Positions 22,861-36,500 of a stretch of DNA of 64,000 nt are shown in pieces. Each line of letters starts with the position of its first letter. The stretch's first letter is position 1. Made by a program: the position numbers and the translations under genes. The notes under the pieces were generated by a model that made no database searches, was not told the DNA's origin, and saw only the letters and a list, made by a program, of their open reading frames with translations. This stretch comes from Tenodera sinensis (Eukaryota; Arthropoda; Insecta; Mantodea; Mantidae), in NCBI GenBank assembly GCA_030765045.1, contig CM060972.1, positions 2,216,501-2,280,500 of the forward strand. The letters are read 5' to 3'.

Positions 22861-23229
22861 ATGAAAAGGAAGCAGAGAACAATCGTCACAGCGAGTCGAC
22901 ATTTGAATGCTCGACCTGGTCCTGAATTATTTTTAGGAAGTAAAGCAGCGGCATCAGATGTTAGTACCAGTATATTCACGTGTGATGGGCTTCAAAACAA
23001 GATGGCACAACCTTGTGCAAGGACGGCTGAAGAAGCAAATATGCTGCCTGGTGCTTTTGACAGAATCGCAGGAATGCAGCATATAAGTAACATAATACAT
23101 GAAGATATAGAACGTGACTTGGATACAGTTATAAGTGCTGTTATGTATGAAGAGTACAAGAGTAGGATAGGGAGCTCTTCGTCCTGTCACCTGTGTCACA
23201 GAGATCCACAACATTGTCAGTCAGTTCAT
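22861..23229 (+). CDS. SLF1: SLF1-like exon 1
   Basis: Starts MKRKQRTIVTASRHLNARPG; 123 codons ending at CAT|GTAAGT, phase 0. Contains CHLCHRDPQHC near its end, a possible half zinc site. It could also be an internal exon using GACAG|T as acceptor, but the pyrimidine tract is poor. Confidence 0.7.
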
Positions 23230-26200
23230 GTAAGTAGTTTGTAATATGTATGCACTTAGGCTTTCACGGCCAGTGTCCATTTGGAATAAAGTATCTCCCA
23301 GGCTTGTAGGCCGTGGTCGACGTGTAGGAATTGCTCCTGACATTTTGCTCAAGTCTGCATTGAGCATCTTCAGAAGACCCAACGATGAGTGAAGGGCAGA
23401 TAGTCAGCTTCCCTTATATACACGAGGTGTACCGCCCCTCATCACTGTTTGGCTGGCAGATATCCAATCCCAGTGCTCCCAGTTCTGTTGTGTTTTTCCT
23501 CTCCGTTCATTTCTGTGGACTGTTTTTTGTTTTGTTGTTCTAATGCTGGTATCCATGTTTTGTGTAGCCTACTCCCCTCTTCTTTGTGGTTCAAATTCGC
23601 CTTGTGTTTATATGTTTCTGTTGCCTTGCGATATAATCTGGCATGAAATGGCTACACAAAACATGCATACCAGCACTAGAACAACTGCAAATTAAAAAAC
23701 AGCCCATAGCAATGAACGGTGAGGGAAAGCAGAACAGAACTGGGAACATTGGGAATGGATATCCGCCAGCCAATCAGTGACGAGGGGTGGTAAGCCTTGT
23801 ATATATAAGGGAGGCTGACTCTCCGTCCTTCACTCATCGTTGGGTCCTCTGAAGAAGCTGAATGCAGACTTGAGCGAAACTTCAGGAGCAATTCCTACAC
23901 ATCGACCATGACCTACCTGCCCAGAAGATATTTTATTCCAAAAAGTAATTTGTAAATTCATTAGTTCGCATGCAGCTGTAGCGCAGATTTGTGCATAGGT
24001 TTCTATTCATTCGAGAAATACCAGGTGAATCAGTTGACTATATTGTTTTATATGCAACTTGCAGGTTATAGTCTTACTTGAAAACATCATTCCATTTGAC
24101 AAGCCAGAATTTTTTGGTAACTGTAGCATGTCAAATGTAATCATTCTTGGGTCTATTCTGATAGCCATGGCGAAAAGGGTCCTGAACACAAGTAAGCTGC
24201 TGGAAACTAAAAATGTACCATTTGACAAAAGTTTTCCAAAACTCACACAAATAACAAATAATATCTCCGAAATGGTTCACTCTACAATAAAATTTATTTG
24301 GACATAAATTGTTTTAGCAAGATCTACATTTTTTGTACAGTAAGAGTTGATCTATCTCTTACGGTTTATGGGTTATTTGAAAGTCATCCAGAGTAAACAG
24401 GACTACATGGGCTATAGCCAGTAAATTTGAAATATACGTTTCAAAAATGTGTCAAACATATGGCAGTTTAATCAAAATCGTAGAGCCATTTTCGAGAAGA
24501 TTAATATTTTTTATGTAAAGGGTAGCTTAGGGCGGAGGAATTTTCTTCAAAATCTCTGTGTCACATTCTTGAAAGATATTAAACTTAAATACCAACTTTG
24601 GTTTTTAACTGACTTTTGTTTTTGAATTATGCTGTTTACAGACTGACACACACACACTCACGGACCTTTTTCTAAAAATGCTTTTTTTTTTATTCAGGAG
24701 TTCTCAAAACATATATTTTTGGTGAAATCTCAGCATAGAATTTTTGGGTGGAATACAATACTTCCTCTGCTTACTGCACGTAGTAGAGAAAGTTAAAGAG
24801 ATTGATTTTCAGAAATGGGAAGAATATTGTGTGAAAAGACGTAGAGTTGCATCCAAGAGTAGAATGTCATTACTGTACATCAATGACACAAATTGTCAAA
24901 ATAATAGCAGAGTACTTGTGCATTGAAGAAGTTGACAACACACATCCAAGCATCTCTGAAACAGAATACTTGTGGCTTTCAATTGAGGTAATTGAAATGG
25001 CATGACTCACAGCAAACTTTCTGAATATAGTAAAGTGCCAGGTGTTACAATTGAATTTGAAAGGAATGACTTCAGCGTTGAGGCAGTATTTCTCAGTAAG
25101 CCCTTTACAAGTCCTCTGCATCTAGAATATATAATATAGGAAACATAGGCAGCCTCCTGTAATAATTTGTTAAATGGCTGGCCTAGGTTGACTTTCTTTT
25201 GTCTTCTTGCAATTAATGAATGGTGGAAAGAAGTGTTTGAAGTTGACTTTTGTCCTTAAGCACGAATAAGTAGAATTAAAAGTGTGATTATTGATGAATT
25301 AAGTGATATTCGTGAAGTTTGAACTGCTAATTGGGAGTATTGATCAGATGTAAATTTATTTATGTAATAACGACAAATCTGCCATAATTTAGCGGATTAT
25401 TTGGCGACGTGAAAAGTGTGAAGATTACTGTTTGAGAAGTGTTTATTGATATCAATAAAGAGTAGTCAAAGCAACTTTTAACTTTATGTAAAAGTAGTTC
25501 ATCTGTACTGCGTCTGGGATAGACAGAATTTAAAAATATTCCACACACTCCTCGATGGCAGCTAGGCCAGGGAATACAATAGCATGATATTACAACACCA
25601 ACAAGTGATAACAAGAAATATTAATCGCTACAAATGCTGCACCAACGTGTGGCTAGTGGGTAGACTAATTAATTGCTATAGTGTTTACTTTAAGAGGAGT
25701 CATGATTATCAGGAATGAAATAAAATCAGTATCTTAAAAAATAAACATGTAAGAAACAAAGAGCATCAGATTTGATTACCAAAAGGAAAACTTTTGTCTC
25801 TAGCGGAAAATTGTCCAAAGAAATGGCTGCAGATATCCAATCCATTATGAAATGTGGTGCCCACTGTTGATACAAAGCAGTTTTTAATATGTACTTTTCA
25901 CCATATCCAGAGGTACTTGCAACCAGAAGGTTATATCTACATGTAATCTTTCTTCATATGTCATCATAAATATGTTCCTTTTGTATTAATGTGATAAACT
26001 GTTAATGGCAATCTGTACAAACTTTGTTTTTTATTTACCGATATGTGTCATAAGAATATCATGTTCAATAATCGTATATTGGGTGTCCCTCTAGTACAGA
26101 TAAAATCCTCTGGTTCTCACATCACGATATATGTATATTAGTTTAAAGATTTGGGTTAACAAAAGAGACATCTGTAAAATATTGATGCTTATTCTGATGT

Positions 26201-29200
26201 AGAAATGCTGCTTATATGAGAATCACTTGCGTAAGTGTAGTTGCCCGAATTCCCCACGGATATGACAAGCTTCAAATCTCCTCCATTTTCCCATATTGCA
26301 CTTACTACGCCCTTTATATGAGTAACTGCTTGCTAGTTCCGCTTCTGTCAGCTTTATCACTGACGACACAGTGAAATCTTTTGTTGTTTTGCCCAACATA
26401 ACCCTTTACTTGGGTCCAAATTAATTTAATCAGGTTAAAATACCAAAGATAAGGGAAAAGCATAGTTATTTTGTGACCAGGTTCTGGAACAGTGTCTTGG
26501 ACTACATAATAATTGGAATAGATGTATACTAAATAGCGTTTTATGTGGTTTCAAAGTATGCTCAGTTTTTTTGTTTGACTGTGCTACCTCTGTCACTATT
26601 TTGGGGCATAAGTTAAATATTCATTAAAAGTGTTTGACAATTGCAGATGCTCATAATATATGGAGATACACAGATCCAGACTTGTGTAAACACAAGTAAA
26701 TAGAATGATGTGAAAGAACTTGTCAGCGTACACATAGTCTCTGATTGATGCAAGTATTGCAAGCTGGGACTATAGAAAGGCATTGTTTCTAGGATTGCAG
26801 CCGCAGATGAAGATAAGCCAGTAGTTGGTTACTGCTGTACTGCTCGTCGGACATATGCTGTAATATAGGCAACAAGGTGTACCATTGTCTTAGCTCTCAT
26901 TGGTTCTTTCTGTTGCTATGACGACCGCTCTGACGTATCCATCCACTCCCATTGATTTAAATGTTTCCCCATGTGGTTAGCAACTGTCAATCTCCTTCTT
27001 GATCGGCACTGAGTGTAGTTTAGAGATTTTGTTGTTCAAACAATTGAACCAATGTGAGTGGAATGTTAACAGTTACCACGTGTTGAATGGAACATTTTGT
27101 TAATTGTTGAATGGCTTGATGCTGTTATATTTGCAGGGCAAACACCTTAAGGTCTGTTATCCAACACAAAGAATATTGATTGGCTACTGCAATCAGGAGC
27201 TGTTTACGGCCGCTGTTGACTACGTGAATATCTTACTGAAGGGATATGAGTACCCACCTCCAGTAATCATCCTTCACTTGCTGCATTTCATATTGGTAAG
27301 CAACTTCTGTTTTCAAATATGTATTTAGATGTGGAAGATGTTTATTTAATAGAATTTTGTTTGGTAATGAGTTGATAGTAACACTTAAAGTAATCACTCG
27401 GCTACGACGTGGCTGTCTTGTTGTCAACTGTGCACCCATCTTGCTGACTGTTCTCTCATACCAAATATTCGTGTAGATATGTAGGGTCTTGGCTATCTCA
27501 CGTTGGCCTTCTGTCACTAACTTTACTCACCATTTCTTCTGTTGTGACATCAACCGGCCGCCCTGTGCACTCAGCATCTCTTATGCTCAAACGACCACAT
27601 CAAAATTCTTGAAACATGCCATGTCATGGAGCAGAGTGCCCACAATTTTTCAGCATTCCTTCCTTGTCTTACCATTACAAAATTTACTTTTCTCTATTTT
27701 TATGAAGCAATACAAAACAATACTGGTGCTGAAATAAGCAAGCTACTTAAAATACAGAAACGCTTGTAGCCTGACACAAAAGCACTGAGGAAGAAAAGAA
27801 AATAGATGCACTGCTTTTTAATGTTATTGCTGTTTGAAATCTGTTTGCAATTATGATTAATGTTTCCCTTGTAGTATACTACACTTATAAGTTTTATGTA
27901 AGAACAGAAAAAACCCTGCTGACTAAGAATTAAGTCATTTCTAAATTGTGAACTCTTGAACAGACAGTCAGTCAGCCAGTAAGGAATATGGTGGCTAACT
28001 TACGAGTTGGGATAACATAACCGAGTGCTGAGAGTTACAGGAAACACACTAAGAGAAAACAGGTGAAAAACAGATTGTGTTAAACATATTTCATAAGCTA
28101 ATGGAGCATCATCCGTGTGTACTTGTGAATGATTTAGTAAACTTAACCTCAGAATATGGCCGTGCCGTGGCCAAGCAGTTAGACGGTTTGCCTACCACCA
28201 ATGTGACCCAGGTTCAATCCCAGGGTCCTGCATGTGGTACTCGTGATGGTTGAAGTGGCGTCTGGGCAGGTTTTCCCCGGGTTCTCCGGTTTCCCCCACC
28301 ACTTATTCCACCAACTGCTCCATTATCACCTTTCCAATCATTGCTTTTGCCTGCATTTTATATCATCCCCTTCCTTACTCTCACACCCACTTCCAGGTCT
28401 TCACTCTGTCTGGTCCATAAGTTCTTGTGCTCCCCAACAGGCGTCTGATCCTACGCACTGGCTTGCAAGTCTTACGGGACGTAAATCCTGCATAAGGGGA
28501 GGGTAATCAGGTAAAGAAAAGAAAAACCGTAGAATATACCGGTTTATAAGAAACAAGCAGCGTTGTGCATGTTTGCAAGGAGTTCAAAGAACTGGCTCTG
28601 TTAAAGCTCCCTCCATGTACGAAGAGAAAGAAGCCTAAAACAGTGCTAGAAAAAGTAGACTATTTTGTAAAGTGTGCAATTCGCTCTAAAGTACTTAAGT
28701 TCTTTTCTGAAAAGGAACCACCAGTCATGTTGGTTTAACTTTCTAAATATTACATTTATGGGTTTAGTCTGTGCCATGCATGATTGTATAGACACCAAAA
28801 TTAAAGCTGCTCTTTTAAATGGAAGCTATTCCAGCAGATATTATAACCAATCTCTTGTAACACATAAATGACAAATATGTCTTGCTACTAACAGTGTAGT
28901 ACACGGGTTTCTGTACGTGCTGCGTGGACTAATACATAAGCAGTGTTGAAGATATGTGGCTTGCTTAAGCTGGAATTACTATAGAGCTTTTAAGGGCTCC
29001 CATTGCTGCTCTAAGAAACAAATGAATTTCTGGAATTATACACAGAATAAGTATATGTCTTTGGTGCCAGCAAGAAACTTGTATTTCATGATAAAGATTA
29101 AATATATAATAATGCAAAGAAATTGAAATGATGTATATCTTGTTTTGAAAGACAGTGATAAGAATATGTAAGGCCTAGTCCATACTATTGAGACGGAATA

Positions 29201-30497
29201 TTAGAAGACCCCAATAGAAAATTGTTCATGTAAATGTTTGTTAAAAGTGTATAAATATTAGAATTGTTTGTGTTCCATAATAAAAATAGGAGACGATAAT
29301 TGGGATCACTTCCCTAACGAGAAAGAACTATTTGCGCGGATGAATACCGCGGATGAAGATGAAAATGGCGGTGTGTCGTGTCAAAAGGACGCCAAGAAAT
29401 AGTTCATTAGCGTCTATATGTTCAAGGTGATAAGACGTGTTTTGGTAGCATGTGAACATGGAACTTTCACCAAAGTTTCATCCAGCATAAATTCTACTAA
29501 ATTAAAAAAGTGTAAAGGTTTTTAAGTATTTAATACGGTGCTGAGAGTGTAAAGTATCGAAGTGTTAATAAATAAATACATTGTGATAAAGAAACATTGA
29601 TATATGCATTCCATCTGTTACCACGACCTTGTAGATAGAAAAAGAGTCTCATAGCACAGCCAATTCCCATAAGTTCCATTAAAAATGGCACCACTATACA
29701 CAATAGTCCACAAACAAGTAAACAAATGTAACTTAATATGTCTGTGAACAGTTATCTGAGCTTTGTGGGTTTGTCTACTCCTTTTGAGATAGAATCCAAA
29801 TGTGAAGTGCAATGTAGGTGGAGATTACTATGAAAAAGATCATGTAAACAATGAAATGGACTAATAAACATGTGTAAAAAAACTATCACTCTTAATATTT
29901 ATTGACCAGCACCCATAATTGACCTTTTGGCTGAGTGCACTTTCCATTGTTTCAGAATGGTGATGAAATTGGAGGTGTAGTGAAAACCGTGCATATCCTT
30001 TCACATTTCATCAGCACACATCCCCCTTATGTACCTGAGATGAAGCAGTACTACATCGACCTCTTGACAACAGACTGTGGCCATGTAAGTTTGTGTGTTG
30101 CACTCCTTCACTTTCTCTACCAAATACATGTAGGTAGAGGAGCGTTGTATTCCAATACCAACCTTTCACTGGAAATACATGTTTTGATCTATCCTTAATA
30201 AAGAAAAAGAGCACTTCTAAACAGGTACACATCTGTGTCTGCAAACAAAATCAATGTCTTCCAAGGATGTAACAAAGATTTTCGAGTAAATACACCACCC
30301 CAAACTATCCTTTACATAAAAAAACTTACAATTCCTTTTTAAATGTTTTGATTTATATGGTGCCTTTAACATTGAAGGTTATATCGGCGACTTTGAACCT
30401 CTTGGAACAATTCTCAAAAGCAGTGGCATTTACTCACTTAAGGGTGGTTTTGAATTTTGGTTTTTCTATTAGTTTGGTTTTCTTTTTTAATTATTAC

Positions 30498-30536
<39 letters not shown>

Positions 30537-33500
30537 TCATACTTTCAGACTCCAGGGAGGGTGGGGAATGATCCTAATGAAGAAAAACTCCCACCCTTCC
30601 AGCCAGGAATCAAACCCAGGACCCCTTGTACAGCAGGCAGGTGCTCTACCGACTGAGCTACAGGGCTAGCCATGAAAATTTGGATTTTCTCAAAAATTGC
30701 TCTAATGATTTTTCTTAAAATACCATATGTTTAAGATATTTTCTTAAATGAATATGTTGAATTTTCTGTGAATATTCTCTGAAGCTCTGTTCATTCAGAA
30801 TGACTTTTGCATAACTGGTAAACTATGAGAGATAGCAAAATATTACTACACAAAAATGAGATGTAGTAAAAACACACAATTTTTCTTTTCTTTTTTTATG
30901 GAGCGAATTGTTTTCAAGATATTCCTTGTTGGTGGTTTGTGTATCCAAATACTTATACTTTCTGTTGAATCTACAAAAGATAGAAGAAACTGAATTGACA
31001 GTCAGTTGTTTAAAAGCTAGTCACTATAATTATGGTGAATTAGGAATTCAACATGCTTTAGATGACTTTGCAAGAAAGAGTTAAATACTGGCAGCATTTG
31101 TGGTGAAATCTTGCTATTAACTTGCAATGACTTCTATCAACTATGAGGTAAAAAAAGTAAAATAGTTTTTGGAATTCAGGACATTATTAAACTTGCATTT
31201 ATGGTAAAGTCTTTATGTCAAATTTGTGGTTGGACTAGAGTATTTGCTCTTATGGTTATGTGATAGAGAAAGTAAAAATCGGATATGTTGCACTCACATG
31301 ACTTTCTCTACTCTTGTACTAACCATTCTTACAAACTCTTATTCCTATATCTTCTTCGTGTTAGTTGAGATAAACATTTGTACAAATTATCTTATTGCTT
31401 ATTTCCTTGTAGGTACAAGGGGAATATTGGAATACAGTAGGCTTTGAGCGATAGTCAAATCTTTTAAAGCTTTGAGACTCCGTTCTCTTTGCACAGCTAA
31501 GATATAAGCAAAATAAATCACGATCTTCCATTTGACGAAAGCTGTTTTCCTAAAACTCACACAAATAACAAGGAATATTTCTGAAATAGTTCCCTCTACA
31601 AAAAATTTATTTGGACATAAATTGTGTGTTTTAGCAAGATTAAATTTTTTTGTATAGTAACATTTGGTCTCTCTTTGATTTATCAGTTATGCAAAAGTCA
31701 TCCAGAGTAAATAGGACCACATGGGCTATAGCCAGAAAATTAAAAATATACTTTTGTTTGCCATAAAAATATCTCAATGTATTGCATTTTAATAAAAATT
31801 GTTAGAGCCATTTTCGAGAAAATCAAAATTTTCCTTGTAAAGGGTAGTTTAGGTTGGAGGAATCTTCTTAAAAATCTTCGTGTTGCATGCTTAAAATACA
31901 TTAAACTTATATATCAACTTTGGTTGTTAACAGACTTCATTTTTGAGTTATGCTGTCCAGATACAGACATACAGACACATGGACCTTCTAAACATATATT
32001 TCCAGTAAAATCTTGACATTGAATTTTTGGGTAGAATACAATACTTCCTCTACTTACTACATTTAGTAGAGAAAGTAAAAAGTATTGCTTATTATTCCTA
32101 AATTATATTATTGTGTTTAATTTTCAGGAATTTGCAAACATGAAAAGTGGTGGATTTGTGCACAGTGTAATAAGTCTGCTGAAGGAAGTAACTGATGAAA
32201 CAGTCCCCCCAGCAGCAGATGCAGGTGTTGCTGCAGAAGGGAGCAGGAACAGTTACGAGACTTTGCCTAGAGAGCAGAAAGTGCAGAGGCTGACGTGGAT
32301 ACTGGAATGGATAGCTCATGCATTAGAAGTGGACTTCATGAATTTCCATGTAAAGCATCTGGAAGATCCATCAAAGTACATCAACAAGCAAATTACTGAA
32401 CCTCTTATTGTGTCAATATTGAGGAAAGGAGCAAGTGTTGAAGACGATACAGAGCATAGTGAATGCTGCATCATGTGTTTGGTTGAAGTGTGGGCCAGAG
32501 CAAATGTGTTGCGATTGCCTCTGTCTTTTCAGCAAAATCTCATGGTAAGTTTCCATGATTTGTAATTCATTGCTTGAAAAGTAACTTTTACCTTGCCCTT
32601 CAATTGCATGTTGGGTGACTTGGCCCAGGCAACAGGTTCTTTCATATTGAGTGAGTCTGGTGTTAACACTGTGCTGTGTGGCTCCAGTATAAACTGAACC
32701 GCGAGAATAGGGAATATGGTATACACTACCTGGGATCTAGCAGAGAGCAGTAAACTGTTTGTGTTGTAGGCCTGAAAATAGTCTCAACACTGTAGTGCTG
32801 CAGTGTGTGCTCAGTCCAATCGGGGACATTTTGTTAAGTATGGTAGGAAAACTGTCTTTGTGTTTGGGTTGGTCTGGCGTCGGAATGGCAGGATGGAAAA
32901 CATGTCATTTCTCCTTATAGGGATGTGCATCTTTTCTCATTCTGGCAGCAGTCTGGGAAGCACTAGCTGGTACTCAATTGCGGGCACTCAAAGACAGTGT
33001 ACAACCCTGGCTGAACTCTAGCAGGGATTCTCCGCGTTCAGAGGTTATTGTAATTCAATTAAGAATAGGTCTTTCACACACGCATGTGCACGTGCTCACA
33101 CACAACACACTTTTGTGTGATGCCAACAATGTCATAAATAAATAATTACCATCTAAAGGTTACTTAAACCCGAGACAAAGTACTTGCAATTATAAGTCGC
33201 CCTTGGGGTATTTATCTCTGATGTGAAATTCCCTTGTGGTGTACCGAGAAAAGTATGAATCAGCTGGGGAATTTAATGTTGTGCTGGCAAGTTGGCCACA
33301 ATAGCTTAGTAGTTAAAGCAGCTGCTCAATAAGCGGAAGATCCGAGGTTCAAATCCTGGCTATGGCATTGAATTTTTCAGTCCTGATTCCACTTCTAAAA
33401 CATTGCCCACACACGGCTTGTGTGTTTAAAAACACCAGCAGTAAGCTTGTTGGCATAAAGAAATATCATTGATCAGTTAGGAACGGTTGAGATCTCAACG

Positions 33501-36500
33501 TGCAAAATGAGTTTTCCACTTCGTTATTGCTATGGTCATAAGCATTATTGGGCTATTGTGAAGCAAGCTTCACAGCATACACATGGGTAGCATGAAAGAA
33601 TAACATTAACTGTAGTAGACATTATCTGTAAAGCCCAGAAATTGACATTACAATCACTTCAACGTATGATATCCCTAATACTTGAGACTGCCCTCAAGGT
33701 TTACCATGATACCTTAAAACAGTTTTTCTCTAGAAACATGTCAGAGTTACCAACTCCTGTTTCAGGAAAATTTAATTGTGATGCCTCTGTAGGAAAGTTT
33801 AACGTTAGAGTTTAGGAAAACTTATGTGTATTGTGTTTGTTTCAGAAAATCATCAAGCTAATTGCAGAAGCTGCTTTCTTGTGTGATTTTTCCCTGGGAG
33901 CATACCCAAATTATGGTCCACACTGTGATATTCTTGCTCAGCAAATAACTTGTGCTTTGTCTGGTAAGTTAATATCTCAACTTGGCTAGTTTCTTAACTG
34001 GGATGACTTCAGCTAATTGACTGTAGTTTGTAACAATACTTTATCTGTATACTTCCATTTGCCGGGACTAATTGCATGTTTAATTTTTTCTGCCTCAAGA
34101 TTTTTCATGTTATGGAAATACAGAGCCCTTCATTTGGATGCATGGCTGGCTTATAGGCTTCTCATGGCAATAGGAAGCACACAGTTGGATATTTATCATG
34201 TCTCTGGTTTATATCAGATGGCACTGTCTTACAGAAGCCTAAATCCTTGCCTCTCTCTTTCTCCATTGTTCTGGGTCCAAATTTCTTGATGCTAAGGTTA
34301 CTTGTACATCATCCATCCAAGTTGTCATCAGACGTCCCCTTTTTCTTCTGGTATCCATTCCAGTACTTTCTTTGGCAATCGTTCCTCTGGCATTCTTTTA
34401 ACGTGCCCATACCACTCTAGTCTTTTCTTCTCTATAATATCCAAAATATCTTCTTCTACTCTCATATTTTCATTTATTTTTTGATGTTTTACTTTTTCCA
34501 ATGTTGATTTTCTAGATCTCAATACATCTGTTTCTGTAGCTAGAATGCCTCCCAGATATGGGTGTAAGAAGGAAATGAAATAGTTACTGCTGCCTTACAG
34601 TTAAGTATTGGCTTACCAAAGGTTAAAGGAAGAAAACCTTGATTAAAAATTATCTAGTCCTATAAGTTGGGGTTGGTGCAACAGGCTAACTCCTCGTTAA
34701 CCAGAAAAATAAAAAAATGCTAAAATGTCAAGTACAAAGCCTTGGAGAAAGAAAAATGGATATTTATAACTCCTTAAGTTCAAGTACATAGATTTCATAT
34801 ACAAATTAGAAAATTAGGTTCATCCAGAAAGTAGCCAAGAAAGCTAATGAAAAGCTTCGCTAGATAAGAAGTATTTATTGCAATATTTACACAAATACAT
34901 TGGCTAGTTCTCAACGTAGTCATCACCATCACTGATGCAATTATCATATCTGTCATGTCTGTGTCATGGAAGAGATGAAAGTCACTTGCTGTGAGAATTA
35001 ACTAGAGAATTGCTTGCTACACACTTTCCATTAGTCCTGCCACCACCACAAACAGTTGACCACTATGATGTTCTTCGACAAGCAAGAAATGAAGGTAAGA
35101 GGGTATACATTAAAAACTTTGAGCTGTACGCAGTTAACCAGGCCGCAGAGAGGAAGAATGGACCAAGCGACGGGCAGAGGCAGGACCAGCGGTCATTGCA
35201 CCAAGAGAAACAAGGAAACAACCAAGCATCAGCAAGAAGTGTCATAGAACAGACGACTACTCAGCATCTTGCAACACGTGTGGCTTCAGTAACAAGTGCA
35301 TCAAGGTCAAGGGTAAGCAAAATGCAAGGTGATGAAATGGTAGGATGTGGCACGCGAAAGAAACAGGAAAAAGAGCCAAGCTGGGGCATGACAGTAAGGA
35401 GCACAGAGAAGTAAGATAAGTGAGGGTGAGGGGGAAAGGGAGAAAAAGAAAGAGAGGAATATTTTGCCAAGAGTAACAAGGTTTAAAACATGTTTGGGTA
35501 ATCCATAAATGAGGAAGTAGAGGGTTTTTACACACGGTGAAAGTGAGGTTATAGTGAAGTACTGAAATGTTCAATGTAAACTGATGAATAAGTTGCCAGT
35601 GAAGCTGATAAGGAAAGGTGTGTGGGTTTCTCTTGTACGCTTTATGCTTTAAGTCACCCCAGAGATAGGAATTAGATCACATGGAAATCTTTCTGCATAT
35701 CACACTGTCACTTAGCAAGCGGACTGAGTTAACACATACGAACCATAGATAAATACACGCTGTGCAGTAGAAAACAAATGCTGAGCTATAATACACTTTG
35801 TGACTAGGTACAGAATAAAATAATAAGGCACACTGATAAGAGCTCAATCATACAATTGTGCGTCAGCTCAATATTGCACTTTCAGAGCAGAGAAAAACGA
35901 GTCAACCGCATGACCTTGTGTACAGCAGCTGCATTATCATGTTTTTGTGTGTGCAGTGGAAAAACACTGCACAACGGTTTTGATGTTTTTGCGTCCCTCT
36001 GTATAACTGAAGACTTTCCTATAAAACCAATCCTAAATTTAAATTTCCACGAAATGAAACTCCTTCATCTGGTATAGCTTTAATTCATGGTAAAACCTTA
36101 TAAAATCTTGGAATTAGTTATTGATATTTCATATAGATGTAAAGGATGTCACTAAAACAGTGCAAATAACAAGAACAAATTATTCTCTACTTTCAATATA
36201 TCAGTTAACAGCAAGTTCTCAATACTACAATATTAAGAAAATCACAAATTGAATTTAGAAAGTGTATGAATGTTATCAATGGAATGTGAAGTGAATCTCA
36301 ATTTCTATTTCATTTGCCAAATCTTTACTTACATTTCTGGTATTTAAAATCAGTATCTGTATTAAGTTTATCAAAGGAGTATACGTTTAACATGAATAGG
36401 TACATGAATTAATTAAGGAAACTGAAGCTATTAACAGTGAAGCAACAAGATTCTAAAGTAAGAACAAATTAGAAACTGAAAACTTCACTTATCTTAGTAA

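Larger units (their letters stand above)
30100..30990 (-). repeat. repeat R copy 4, interrupted
   Basis: 30100-30345 matches the reversed R 3' end (TTTCTCTACCAAATACATGT onward), and 30667-30990 matches the reversed middle. Between them lies about 320 bases including a CA run and a tRNA-like SINE. Divergent. Confidence 0.6.

Noticed and set aside
24813..24926. Alternative exon 3 starting KWEEYCVKRR
   Set aside because: It has a good acceptor, but the frame ends in TGA and only a weak donor would rescue it; the other frame is longer and joins exon 4 in phase.
34655..34720. Short SINE-like 3' fragment (GGTGCAACAGGCTAACTCC)
   Set aside because: Too short and without a head or duplication to be sure of the family.
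35010..35414. 134-codon plus-strand ORF as a gene
   Set aside because: Low-complexity, charged, no splice context; at most a LINE-derived tail, which I could not confirm.
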